From Microbacterium sp. HD4P20 (GTDB taxonomy: Bacteria; Actinomycetota; Actinomycetes; Actinomycetales; Microbacteriaceae), in contig NZ_JAHZQZ020000019.1 of assembly GCF_019449275.2 (NCBI RefSeq), positions 1 through 64,000 on the forward strand: DNA of 64,000 nucleotides, read 5' to 3'. Under the pieces are notes generated by a model, which had not been told where the DNA came from, ran no database searches, and saw only the letters and a program-made list of their open reading frames with translations. Positions 7,200 to 14,137 of the stretch are shown piece by piece. How positions within the stretch are numbered: position 1 is the stretch's first letter; each line of letters opens with the position of its first letter. Both the position numbers and the translations under genes were made by a program.

Positions 7200-8711
7200 T
7201 CAGCGGTGCTGGTCTGCGCTCTCGTGGTGGGCGAATGTCTGACGCGTGGTCAGGTCGGCGCCGGTGAGGATGCCCCCGCGGCCCAGCAGGCGGCCGTTCT
7301 GCCAGTTCGACAGGCCGAGCTCGGGCTGGTGCAGCGCGTATTGACCGTCAGCCCAGCGGGTGAATCCGTCGCCGACGAACGGCGCGTTCACACTCTCGCG
7401 GAAGCGCGCGTGCGCGGCGGGATCCTCCGAGATGAGCGTCGCGACGAACTGGGGGCTGTGCGCGTTGAACAAGCGCACCGCCTGATCCACGTCGTCGACC
7501 ACCACGAGGCTGAGCTCAGGCGTCTCCTCCCACTCCCACTCCGTGCCCAGCTCTTCGATCCCGATGAGTGTGGCGCGCGGCTCGGCGACGGTGCCCTCGG
7601 CACGTCGCACCTCGATGGTGCGAGTCAGGTCGTCGGCGGGGAGCCACGACTCGCTCCCACGGGCGACATGAACGCGTGCGACACCGCCCCGGGCGGCAGC
7701 CGCCTCGTCGGCCGCCGCCAGCAGCAGCGGCACCAGTTCGTCTGCGCGATCGCGCACGATGGCGGCCACGTTGAGCGTGTTGCACACCTTGCGGTCGAGC
7801 GAGTTGCGCACGACGCCGGCGAAGCGCACGGGGTCGGCGGTGCTGTCGGCGACGAGCCAGGCCCCACCCGTGCCGTGCGAGCTGACCGGGATGCCGCTCT
7901 GCCGCGCGACGCTGCTGAGCTCGGTGACGGCCGTGCCCGACCCACGGACGACGGCGAGGGCCAGGCGCGCGTCGCTGAAGAGCGCCCAGCCGGCCGAGCG
8001 CTCGCGGACGGGAATGAGGCGGACCGCGCCGTCCGGCAGGCCCGATCGCTCGAGCGCCGGACGCAGCGCGTGGTCCTGGATCGCCCGGGCCGTGGCCAGC
8101 GCGTCCCCGCCGATGCGCAGGACCGCCGTGTTGCCGGTCGCGAGCACACCCGCGGCGTCGGCGAAGACATTGGGACGACCCTCGAACACGAACGCGATGA
8201 CGCCCAACGGCGCGGCCACCGTCTCGACGACCCAGTCATCGTGCTCGACGCGGGAGACCACGTCGGCGGCGGGAGCGTTCTGAACGTGGGCGGCCCAGCC
8301 GCGCAGACCCTCGATCATGTCCTCCCGCATACGGTCCGAGACGCGCAGGCGCGTGGTCGAGCGGCCGAGCGATTCCGCCCGCGCCACGTCGGCCGCGTTC
8401 GCCCCCGAGATCTGCGACCAGACGCCGTCGTCGGCCAGCGCGTCGGCGAAGGCGACGTAGAACGCGTGCACCGGATCGGTGCCGGCGGTCCTCAGCCGCT
8501 CGAACGCGGCCACCGCGGCATCGACCTGCTCGCGGACGGCCTCGCGCACCGCCGCGGGCACATGGAGCAGCGCACCCGTCGTCTGCACGATGTGCAGGTG
8601 ATCGCCGGGCTGGAACACCTCGGCGAGCTCAGCGGGGACCGTCGTGAAGCGGTCGCCGCCGAAGGGGATGACGGCACCCTCCTGCAGATGGGTGAGATCG
8701 CCCGAAGCCAT
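7200..8711 (-). CDS. ProA-like (glutamate-5-semialdehyde dehydrogenase family) aldehyde dehydrogenase with N-terminal extension
   Basis: The 503-residue protein carries gamma-glutamyl-phosphate reductase landmarks: VVETVAAPLGVIAFVFEGRPNVFADAAG, VVRGSGTAVTELSS, SSHGTGGAWLV and the catalytic-cysteine motif DRKVCNTLNVAAIV (Cys310). ProA proteins are about 415-430 residues, so roughly 60-80 extra N-terminal residues are present, and no proB lies nearby. It may reduce an acyl phosphate or oxidise an aldehyde other than glutamate semialdehyde. It lies 39 bases downstream of the FAD oxidoreductase gene on the same strand, so the two may be co-transcribed and act together on an oxidised sugar or amine. 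Confidence 0.8.
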   Translation of the reverse strand: MASGDLTHLQEGAVIPFGGDRFTTVPAELAEVFQPGDHLHIVQTTGALLHVPAAVREAVREQVDAAVAAFERLRTAGTDPVHAFYVAFADALADDGVWSQISGANAADVARAESLGRSTTRLRVSDRMREDMIEGLRGWAAHVQNAPAADVVSRVEHDDWVVETVAAPLGVIAFVFEGRPNVFADAAGVLATGNTAVLRIGGDALATARAIQDHALRPALERSGLPDGAVRLIPVRERSAGWALFSDARLALAVVRGSGTAVTELSSVARQSGIPVSSHGTGGAWLVADSTADPVRFAGVVRNSLDRKVCNTLNVAAIVRDRADELVPLLLAAADEAAAARGGVARVHVARGSESWLPADDLTRTIEVRRAEGTVAEPRATLIGIEELGTEWEWEETPELSLVVVDDVDQAVRLFNAHSPQFVATLISEDPAAHARFRESVNAPFVGDGFTRWADGQYALHQPELGLSNWQNGRLLGRGGILTGADLTTRQTFAHHESADQHR

Positions 8712-8750
8712 TGCGGCCCCCTTCCGAACCGGGGTCTGAGACGTCGCCCA

Positions 8751-10301
8751 TCATATGGCGACGCCGAGCACCGCCCCGCCGTCGCGCAGCCGTCGCTGCA
8801 ACACCTCGACATCGACCTCGTGCACTGCGCCCCCCGTTCGAGCCGCGAGGGCCGCGGCCACTCCGGCCGCGTGACCGAGCATCTGATACTGCGGTTCCAT
8901 GCGGATCGAAGAGAACGCGACGTGGGATGCCGCGACGCACACCGCGACGACGAGGTTCGAGCATTCCTCGCGCCGCGGAACCAGCGCCGAGTACCCTATG
9001 CCGTAGATCGGCACCGGCACCGAGAGGTAGCCCTCGCTGACCACCATCGCGATCGGGTCGGGATGCTCGTGCACCCAGCGCCAAGCCCGCTGAACCTCCC
9101 GGATGTCGAGGTGGTACGACCCGAGCGCCACGACGTCGGGCGGAACGGCCCCCGACCGCAGATCGTGCTCCGTGAGGACGGCATCCGTCACCATCCGGCG
9201 CGCTTCACGCACGTACAGCTGGTGCGGCAGGTGCCCGGTGTCGGCGAACTCGTCGGCGGGCAGTCCCCATTCCCGCATGCCCCTGCGCACGCTCGCCGGC
9301 ACGCCGGGGTCGTTGGCGAGGAACCACAGGAAGTCCTCGGCGTGGTGAAGGTGGTGCAGCCGGAGCTGTTCGCGGCGCTCGGGAGCGGCATCCGGGTACT
9401 CCCAGGCACTTCCGTCCAGCACGCTGAGCGAGAACGGTCCGAGTGAGTTGCCGTCGGCCTTGCCGCCCGGCAGATTCGGCTCGAGTCCGAGATACCGCCC
9501 CGCGGGGTGCACGTCGCCGCGCCGCTCGGCGTCGGCGAAGATGCGGCGGCCCAATTCCCAGTGCGCGTCGTCGTAGCCCTCACGCCGGCGGAACGGGATG
9601 CGGTCGGCCGCGCGCGACAGGCACACGCGGTAGCCGAACGACATCACGCCGCCGTCGCCCTCGCCGACCTCGGCCATGGGTTCCGGCTTGATCTGCTGCA
9701 GCAGCGGTCCAGACTCCAGCCCTGACGGGTCGTCGCGGAACGGCGAGATCCACGCGGGCATCGAATGGCGTCCCGGCACGACCTCGCGCCGCCCGGCGAA
9801 CTCTTCGCCGTACAGAGCCCGTGATTCGCGCCCGACGGCGTACGAGACCCCGGATGCCGCGAGCAGATCCCCTTCGTAGCTCGCATCGACGAACACCCCG
9901 GCCTCGATGACCGAACCGTCCCGAAGGGTCAGCCGCGTGATCCGCCCATCCCGCACATCGACGTTCGCGAGCGCGGCGTCGACCACGAGCGTGACGCCGG
10001 CCTCGTCGAGCCAGCGCAGGAAGATCTGCTCCGCCACGTGGGGCTCGGGTCCGGCGTACGCCCCCACCGCCACCCCGTAGTGGTCGGCGACGGCGGCGCG
10101 GAACTCGGCGGCCATCCCGCCGAGCGCGCGCACGTCGCCCACGTCGGTGTAGCCGAGGCCGCCGCTGGTCATACCGCCGACGTGGTGGCCGGGCTCGACG
10201 AGCACGACGCGGGCACCGGTTCGTGCGGCGGCGACCGCCGCGCACACGCCGGCCGAGGTCGCCGCGTATATCGCGACGTCCGCCGTGATCACGAGAGCCA
10301 C
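8751..10301 (-). CDS. FAD-dependent oxidoreductase (FAD_oxidored family)
   Basis: About 516 residues starting at a GTG at 10301, where the dinucleotide-binding fold begins: DVAIYAATSAGVCAAVAAAR, then VVLVEPGHHVGGMTSGGLG. That is the usual start of FAD_oxidored (PF12831-like) proteins. Later landmarks are VFVDASYEGDLLAASGVSY and YSALVPRREECSNLVVAVC near the C-terminus. Members of this family oxidise unknown small molecules or sit in glycan-degradation loci. The frame stays open to 10448, but residues upstream of the GTG have no family character. The gene diverges from the sugar ABC operon, and the operator at 10431-10450 lies between them, so shared regulation is possible. Confidence 0.82.
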   Translation of the reverse strand: MALVITADVAIYAATSAGVCAAVAAARTGARVVLVEPGHHVGGMTSGGLGYTDVGDVRALGGMAAEFRAAVADHYGVAVGAYAGPEPHVAEQIFLRWLDEAGVTLVVDAALANVDVRDGRITRLTLRDGSVIEAGVFVDASYEGDLLAASGVSYAVGRESRALYGEEFAGRREVVPGRHSMPAWISPFRDDPSGLESGPLLQQIKPEPMAEVGEGDGGVMSFGYRVCLSRAADRIPFRRREGYDDAHWELGRRIFADAERRGDVHPAGRYLGLEPNLPGGKADGNSLGPFSLSVLDGSAWEYPDAAPERREQLRLHHLHHAEDFLWFLANDPGVPASVRRGMREWGLPADEFADTGHLPHQLYVREARRMVTDAVLTEHDLRSGAVPPDVVALGSYHLDIREVQRAWRWVHEHPDPIAMVVSEGYLSVPVPIYGIGYSALVPRREECSNLVVAVCVAASHVAFSSIRMEPQYQMLGHAAGVAAALAARTGGAVHEVDVEVLQRRLRDGGAVLGVAI

Positions 10302-10393
10302 CCCGTGAGAAGCACAGTGCCGCCGGGATGCGCAACCCCCGTGGCTGCAGCGGCGTGCGTACCTAGCATCAGCGCGTGGTCGGGCGGGCGCGG

Positions 10394-10423
10394 TTGCGGC
10401 GAGCGGAGGTCCCGCCGTATAGT
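10394..10423 (+). promoter_or_regulatory. Candidate promoter of the sugar-permease operon
   Basis: TTGCGG (10394-10399) and TATAGT (10418-10423) are separated by 18 bases, a good vegetative-type pair. Initiation would fall near 10430, immediately before the operator at 10431-10450. Confidence 0.6.
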
Positions 10424-10430
10424 CACTGGC

Positions 10431-10450
10431 ATGTGGTAACGATGCCACAT
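10431..10450. promoter_or_regulatory. Operator, copy 1 (ATGTGG-N8-CCACAT)
   Basis: The six-base arms ATGTGG and CCACAT form an inverted repeat with an eight-base spacer, and inner bases extend the dyad partly. An equally spaced copy lies upstream of the lipoprotein gene at 12575-12594. Its place just after the predicted start site suggests repression. The regulator (LacI or GntR type) is not identified. Confidence 0.7.
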
Positions 10451-10469
10451 CTCGAGGTGGAGAAGTGAG

Positions 10470-10520
10470 ATGACGAAAAGGACCGGCTGGCGGCCCGCGC
10501 TGAGCGAGGCGCCGAGATGA
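10470..10520 (+). CDS. 16-codon leader ORF coupled to the permease gene
   Basis: ATG at 10470 preceded by GGTGGAGAAG opens a 16-residue peptide, MTKRTGWRPALSEAPR, whose TGA at 10518-10520 overlaps the permease ATG at 10517 (ATGA). The Shine-Dalgarno in front of it is better than the GAGG in front of the permease. It therefore looks like a translated leader that couples or tunes permease synthesis. The peptide itself has no recognisable function and could be a chance ORF. Confidence 0.5.
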   Translation: MTKRTGWRPALSEAPR

Positions 10521-11518
10521 GCCTCACGTCGCAGCCCGACGCCTACGTCGAGGCACTCGAAGAACGCGCCGAGAAGGGCAGCCGCGGCCGCAAGAAGAAG
10601 GACCGCGCGCCGAAGGTCAAGACGCACTACAACAAGCGCGAGGCCATCGCGGGCTATCTCTTCATCTCGCCCTGGATCATCGGGTTCCTCGTCTTCACGG
10701 CGGGCGCGATGGCCTACAGCCTGTACATCTCGTTCAGCAACTACAACCTCGCGACGAACACCGCGCGGCCTGTCGGCATCGACAACTACGCGCGGCTCTT
10801 CGACGATCCGCGGGTGGGCGTCTCTCTGGCCAACACGCTGTTCTACGTCGTGATGGCCGTGCCGCTCGAGATCATCTTCGCGCTCGTCCTCGCGATGCTC
10901 CTCAACCGCGCCTCGCGCGGTGCCGGCTTCTGGCGGACCCTGTACTACTTGCCCAAGATGACTCCTGCCGTGGCCACCGCCGCCGTGTTCTTCCTGTTGC
11001 TCAATGGCAACACCGGCGCCATCAATCAGTTCCTGCGGCTCTTCGGCATCCAGGGCCCGCAATGGCTCGTCGATCCCGACTGGGTGAAGCCCAGCATCGT
11101 GATCATGACGCTGTGGACCGTCGCCGGCACCATGGTGATCTTCCTGGCGGCGCTCAAGAACGTGCCTCAGGAGTTGTACGAAGTGGCCTCGCTGGACGGC
11201 GCGGGGCCGATCCGCAAGTTCTTCTCGATCACGATGCCGATGATCTCGGGCGCGATGTTCTTCAACGTCATCGTGCTCTCGATCGCGGCGTTCCAGGTCT
11301 TCGACCAGGCCTTCCTGCTCTTCTGGCGAGATCAGAGCAACGCGTCGCCAGAAGCATCCCTCTTCTATGCGATCTATCTGTTCCAGCAGGCGTTCCGTCA
11401 GTTCAACTTCGGCTTCGCCGCCGCGATGGCGTGGCTGCTGTTCGTCATCATCATGATCATCACGGTCATCCAGGTGAAGTTCGGCAACCGCTTCGTCTAC
11501 TACGAGGGAGACCGCTGA
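10517..11518 (+). CDS. Carbohydrate ABC transporter permease (MalF/UgpA type)
   Basis: The 333-residue protein has a charged lysine/arginine-rich N-terminus of about 40 residues and then six transmembrane segments, the first in AIAGYLFISPWIIGFLVFTAGA. The EAA coupling loop is EVASLDGAGPIRKFFSITMPMI, which contacts the shared ATPase. This is a CUT1-type sugar or oligosaccharide permease; the ATPase is not encoded here, as usual when a general MsiK-like ATPase serves many importers. It pairs with the permease that follows (TGATG overlap) and with the lipoprotein at 12649. Confidence 0.94.
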   Translation: MSLTSQPDAYVEALEERAEKGSRGRKKKDRAPKVKTHYNKREAIAGYLFISPWIIGFLVFTAGAMAYSLYISFSNYNLATNTARPVGIDNYARLFDDPRVGVSLANTLFYVVMAVPLEIIFALVLAMLLNRASRGAGFWRTLYYLPKMTPAVATAAVFFLLLNGNTGAINQFLRLFGIQGPQWLVDPDWVKPSIVIMTLWTVAGTMVIFLAALKNVPQELYEVASLDGAGPIRKFFSITMPMISGAMFFNVIVLSIAAFQVFDQAFLLFWRDQSNASPEASLFYAIYLFQQAFRQFNFGFAAAMAWLLFVIIMIITVIQVKFGNRFVYYEGDR

Positions 11519-12468
11519 TGTCGGCGTCGCTGCAGACCCCGGGTGTGACCCGGGCCACCCCCGAGGCCGCGACCGTCGCCCTCACCGTCCCGAAGCGGTC
11601 GCGCTGGCGTCGTCACTTCGCCCGGCCCAAGACGCTGCTGGGCAACATCATCCTGACGATCGTCCTGATCGGCTTCGGGATGCTGTTCCTCTACCCCTTC
11701 GTGTGGCTGCTGGCGGCGAGCTTCAAGCCCCGCGGCGAGGTCTTCGACAACTCGCTGATCCCCAAGACCTGGGTGCCCGAGAACTACGTCGAGGTATGGA
11801 ACCAGCTGCCCCTCCTCAGCTGGATGTGGAACAGTGTCGCGATCGCACTGCTGGCGGCCACCGCCGTCGCCGTGTCGAGCTCGATCGTGGCGTTCGGTTT
11901 CGCCTACTTCAAGTTCCCCGGCCGCAACCTGCTGTTCGGCCTGGTGCTGGCGACCATGATGCTGCCCGGCGCGGTCACCATGATCCCGATCTACCTGATC
12001 TGGAAGGAGACCGGCTTCCTCGGCACGTGGGTGCCGCTGTGGGGCATGAACCTCTTCGGGTCGGCGTTCTACATCTTCTTGCAGCGACAGTTCTTCCTCG
12101 GGCTGCCGAAGGAGCTGTTCGAAGCGGCGCGCCTGGACGGCGCGAGCTACTGGGGACTGTTCTGGCGCATTGCGATGCCGCTGTCGATCCCGTCGTTCGT
12201 GATCGTGTTCCTCTTCGAGTTCCAAGCGAGCTGGAACAACCTGCAGGCTGCGCTGATCTATCTGAACGCCGGGTCGGTCGACGACTTCACCGCCCCGCTG
12301 GGTATCGCGTATGCGATGACCAAATACAGTCCCACCGCAGGTGGCCAAGGCGACTACCAGTACGTGATGGTGGCCTCGCTGATGGTGACGCTGCCGATGC
12401 TCATCATCTTCGCCTTCGGTCAGCGGTACTTCATCGAGGGCGTCGCCACGCAGGGGCGGAAGGGATGA
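11518..12468 (+). CDS. Carbohydrate ABC transporter permease (MalG/UgpE type)
   Basis: This 316-residue six-helix protein has the MalG-type start LLGNIILTIVLIGFGMLFLYPFVWLLAASFKP and the EAA loop ELFEAARLDGASYWGLFWRIAMPLSIPS. It is the partner of the upstream permease; the ATG begins at the last base of that gene's stop. Together they form the membrane channel of a CUT1 sugar importer. The substrate is unknown but probably a mannose- or other hexose-containing oligosaccharide, given the GH38-type enzyme two genes downstream. Confidence 0.94.
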   Translation: MSASLQTPGVTRATPEAATVALTVPKRSRWRRHFARPKTLLGNIILTIVLIGFGMLFLYPFVWLLAASFKPRGEVFDNSLIPKTWVPENYVEVWNQLPLLSWMWNSVAIALLAATAVAVSSSIVAFGFAYFKFPGRNLLFGLVLATMMLPGAVTMIPIYLIWKETGFLGTWVPLWGMNLFGSAFYIFLQRQFFLGLPKELFEAARLDGASYWGLFWRIAMPLSIPSFVIVFLFEFQASWNNLQAALIYLNAGSVDDFTAPLGIAYAMTKYSPTAGGQGDYQYVMVASLMVTLPMLIIFAFGQRYFIEGVATQGRKG

Positions 12469-12544
12469 TCCGGATGCCACGACCGAGCTGGCATCGATTC
12501 CACAACGTACACATCACAAACCAATAAACAACAGGGCACATCCG

Positions 12545-12573
12545 TTGCCCCGCCGTGATGAAATGAGTAGTTT
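12545..12573 (+). promoter_or_regulatory. Candidate internal promoter before the lipoprotein gene
   Basis: TTGCCC (12545-12550) and TAGTTT (12568-12573) lie 17 bases apart in an unusually AT-rich 180-base gap (12469-12648). Initiation would fall inside the operator at 12575-12594. A separate promoter would explain extra lipoprotein relative to permeases. Confidence 0.45.
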
Positions 12574-12574
12574 C

Positions 12575-12594
12575 ATGTGGGAAGGTTCCCACAT
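12575..12594. promoter_or_regulatory. Operator, copy 2 (ATGTGG-N8-CCACAT)
   Basis: The arms are ATGTGGGAA and TTCCCACAT around a GG centre, a nearly perfect 20-bp dyad. The outer arms and spacing are identical to copy 1 at 10431-10450, so one regulator probably controls both the permease operon and the lipoprotein gene. Confidence 0.72.
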
Positions 12595-12648
12595 TGGAGC
12601 TGACACGCGGTGGTGGTGACGGAGCCGCCCCGATCGAAAGGGAAACAG

Positions 12649-14013
12649 ATGCGCAAGCGCATTATCGGAATCGCCGCCATCGCGGCGTCAGCCGTCGTGC
12701 TCGCCGGTTGCGGTGGCGGGGGTGGCGGTGGCGGCACCGGTGGTGACGTCGACTTCACCGCTGAGCCCACGGGCAGCCTGTCGGCGTGGGGCTTCGAAAA
12801 CGCCGACGACGTCGGCCAGTCGCGACTGGACTATGCCGCCGAGCAGCTGAGCGATGTCGAGGTCGACCTGGATGCCACGGGCTTCGACGCGCAGAAGTTC
12901 ACCACGCGCATCGCCAGCGGCGACGTGCCCGACGTCGTGCAGATGGACCGCCGGTACGTCACGCAGTACGCGGCACAGGACCTCATCATCCCCCTGGACG
13001 CGTGCTTCGAAGCGCAGGGCGTCACCCCGGACGACTACTGGTATCCGTTCGTCGTGGACGACGTGGAGTATGAGGATGCCACCTGGGCGGTGCCGCAGTT
13101 CTACCAGCCGCCGGCCATCATCCTGAACAAGCGTGTGATGGATGCCGCGGGCGTGACGAACGCCGAGATCGACACATCGAACCCCGACGCCCTCCTGGGC
13201 GCGGTGGAGAAGATGTACCAGGAGTCCGGCGGTGTGCCGGCGGTGCTGGGCTTCGACCCGGTCTCGACCGGGCAGGCGGCACTGTGGATCCTCGGTCAGG
13301 GAGGTCAGCTGATCGACGACGAGGGGGCGCCGACGCTCGATGACCCGAGCAACATCGCCGGGATCGAGCTGCTCAAGCAGATCAACGACGCTCAGGGAGG
13401 CTACGCGGCGGTCAAGAGCTTCACCGACTCGTTCGACACCTTCGGCGACAGCAACCAGTACGTCACCGACCAGGTCGGCGCGCAGGTGAACGCCCAGTGG
13501 TACCCGAACGTGCTCTCGCCCTACGTCGACCAGATCCAGATAGAGGCCGTGCCGTTCATGAACAGCGAGGGCGAGCCGTTCTCGGTGTCGGGTGGGACGG
13601 CGTTCGTGATCCCGGCCGGTGCCGAGAACCCGGCCGCAGCATGCGCATGGATGATCGAGCTCACGAGCGAAGGCGCGTGGGATGCGGCAGCCGCGGCACG
13701 TGCCGAGACGCGCGCCGAGGACGGCGGCATCAACACCGGTCTGTTCACCGGCTCGCCCGGCCCCGACCAGTCGATCCGCGAGGAGTACGTCGTCGAGACG
13801 GGCAACGCCGGCTTCGACCAGACGATCGCCACGTACTACGACGTGCTCGACTACGGACGGTCGTTCGGCTCGTCGCCGGCCGGCCAGGACATCCAGAACG
13901 AACTGAACAACGCCGTCACCGCAGCCCTGCTCGGCGACAAGACGCCCGAGGAGGCTCTTGCCGACGCGCAGCAGGCCGCGATGCGCGCGTACGAGAGCGC
14001 AACCGCCGGCTGA
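12649..14013 (+). CDS. Carbohydrate ABC transporter substrate-binding lipoprotein
   Basis: The start chosen is the ATG at 12649, preceded by AAAGGGAAACAG; an in-frame upstream start is open but lacks a signal. The 454-residue protein has a lipoprotein signal peptide MRKRIIGIAAIAASAVVLAGC followed by a run of glycines. The mature part is a type I extracellular solute-binding protein (MalE/UgpB class): VPDVVQMDRRYVTQYAAQDLIIPLD and FSVSGGTAFVIPAGAENPAAACAWM. It binds the sugar for the permeases at 10517-12468. It has its own operator and probably its own promoter, and is followed by a UUCG stem-loop. Confidence 0.93.
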   Translation: MRKRIIGIAAIAASAVVLAGCGGGGGGGGTGGDVDFTAEPTGSLSAWGFENADDVGQSRLDYAAEQLSDVEVDLDATGFDAQKFTTRIASGDVPDVVQMDRRYVTQYAAQDLIIPLDACFEAQGVTPDDYWYPFVVDDVEYEDATWAVPQFYQPPAIILNKRVMDAAGVTNAEIDTSNPDALLGAVEKMYQESGGVPAVLGFDPVSTGQAALWILGQGGQLIDDEGAPTLDDPSNIAGIELLKQINDAQGGYAAVKSFTDSFDTFGDSNQYVTDQVGAQVNAQWYPNVLSPYVDQIQIEAVPFMNSEGEPFSVSGGTAFVIPAGAENPAAACAWMIELTSEGAWDAAAAARAETRAEDGGINTGLFTGSPGPDQSIREEYVVETGNAGFDQTIATYYDVLDYGRSFGSSPAGQDIQNELNNAVTAALLGDKTPEEALADAQQAAMRAYESATAG

Positions 14014-14036
14014 CCGGCGCGCTCGCTCTGAGGCAC

Positions 14037-14068
14037 GGGGGTGGGTCGACTTCGGTCGGCCCGCCCCT
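14037..14068 (+). other. Intercistronic stem-loop with UUCG tetraloop
   Basis: A stem of about 13-14 pairs (three G-U) closes the exceptionally stable C(UUCG)G tetraloop at 14051-14054. It lies between the lipoprotein stop and the GH38-type gene and has no T-run. It may protect the 3' end of the abundant lipoprotein mRNA or partly terminate before the hydrolase gene. Confidence 0.65.
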
Positions 14069-14137
14069 TCCTCGCCTCGGGCGACACGACGAACCGAACC
14101 ACTCCGAACCCCCGAAGCCATAAGGAACGCACTCGCC

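Noticed and set aside
6543..9446. A 967-codon plus-strand open frame
   Set aside because: It is antisense to the VOC, ProA-like and FAD oxidoreductase genes, rich in Arg/His/Gly/Asp as expected of a high-GC shadow frame, with no family features.
13958..14137. Longer start for the GH38-type protein
   Set aside because: The extra 60 residues overlap the lipoprotein gene and the UUCG stem, are arginine-rich, and the family begins at RQILLIGHTHH after a good ribosome-binding site.
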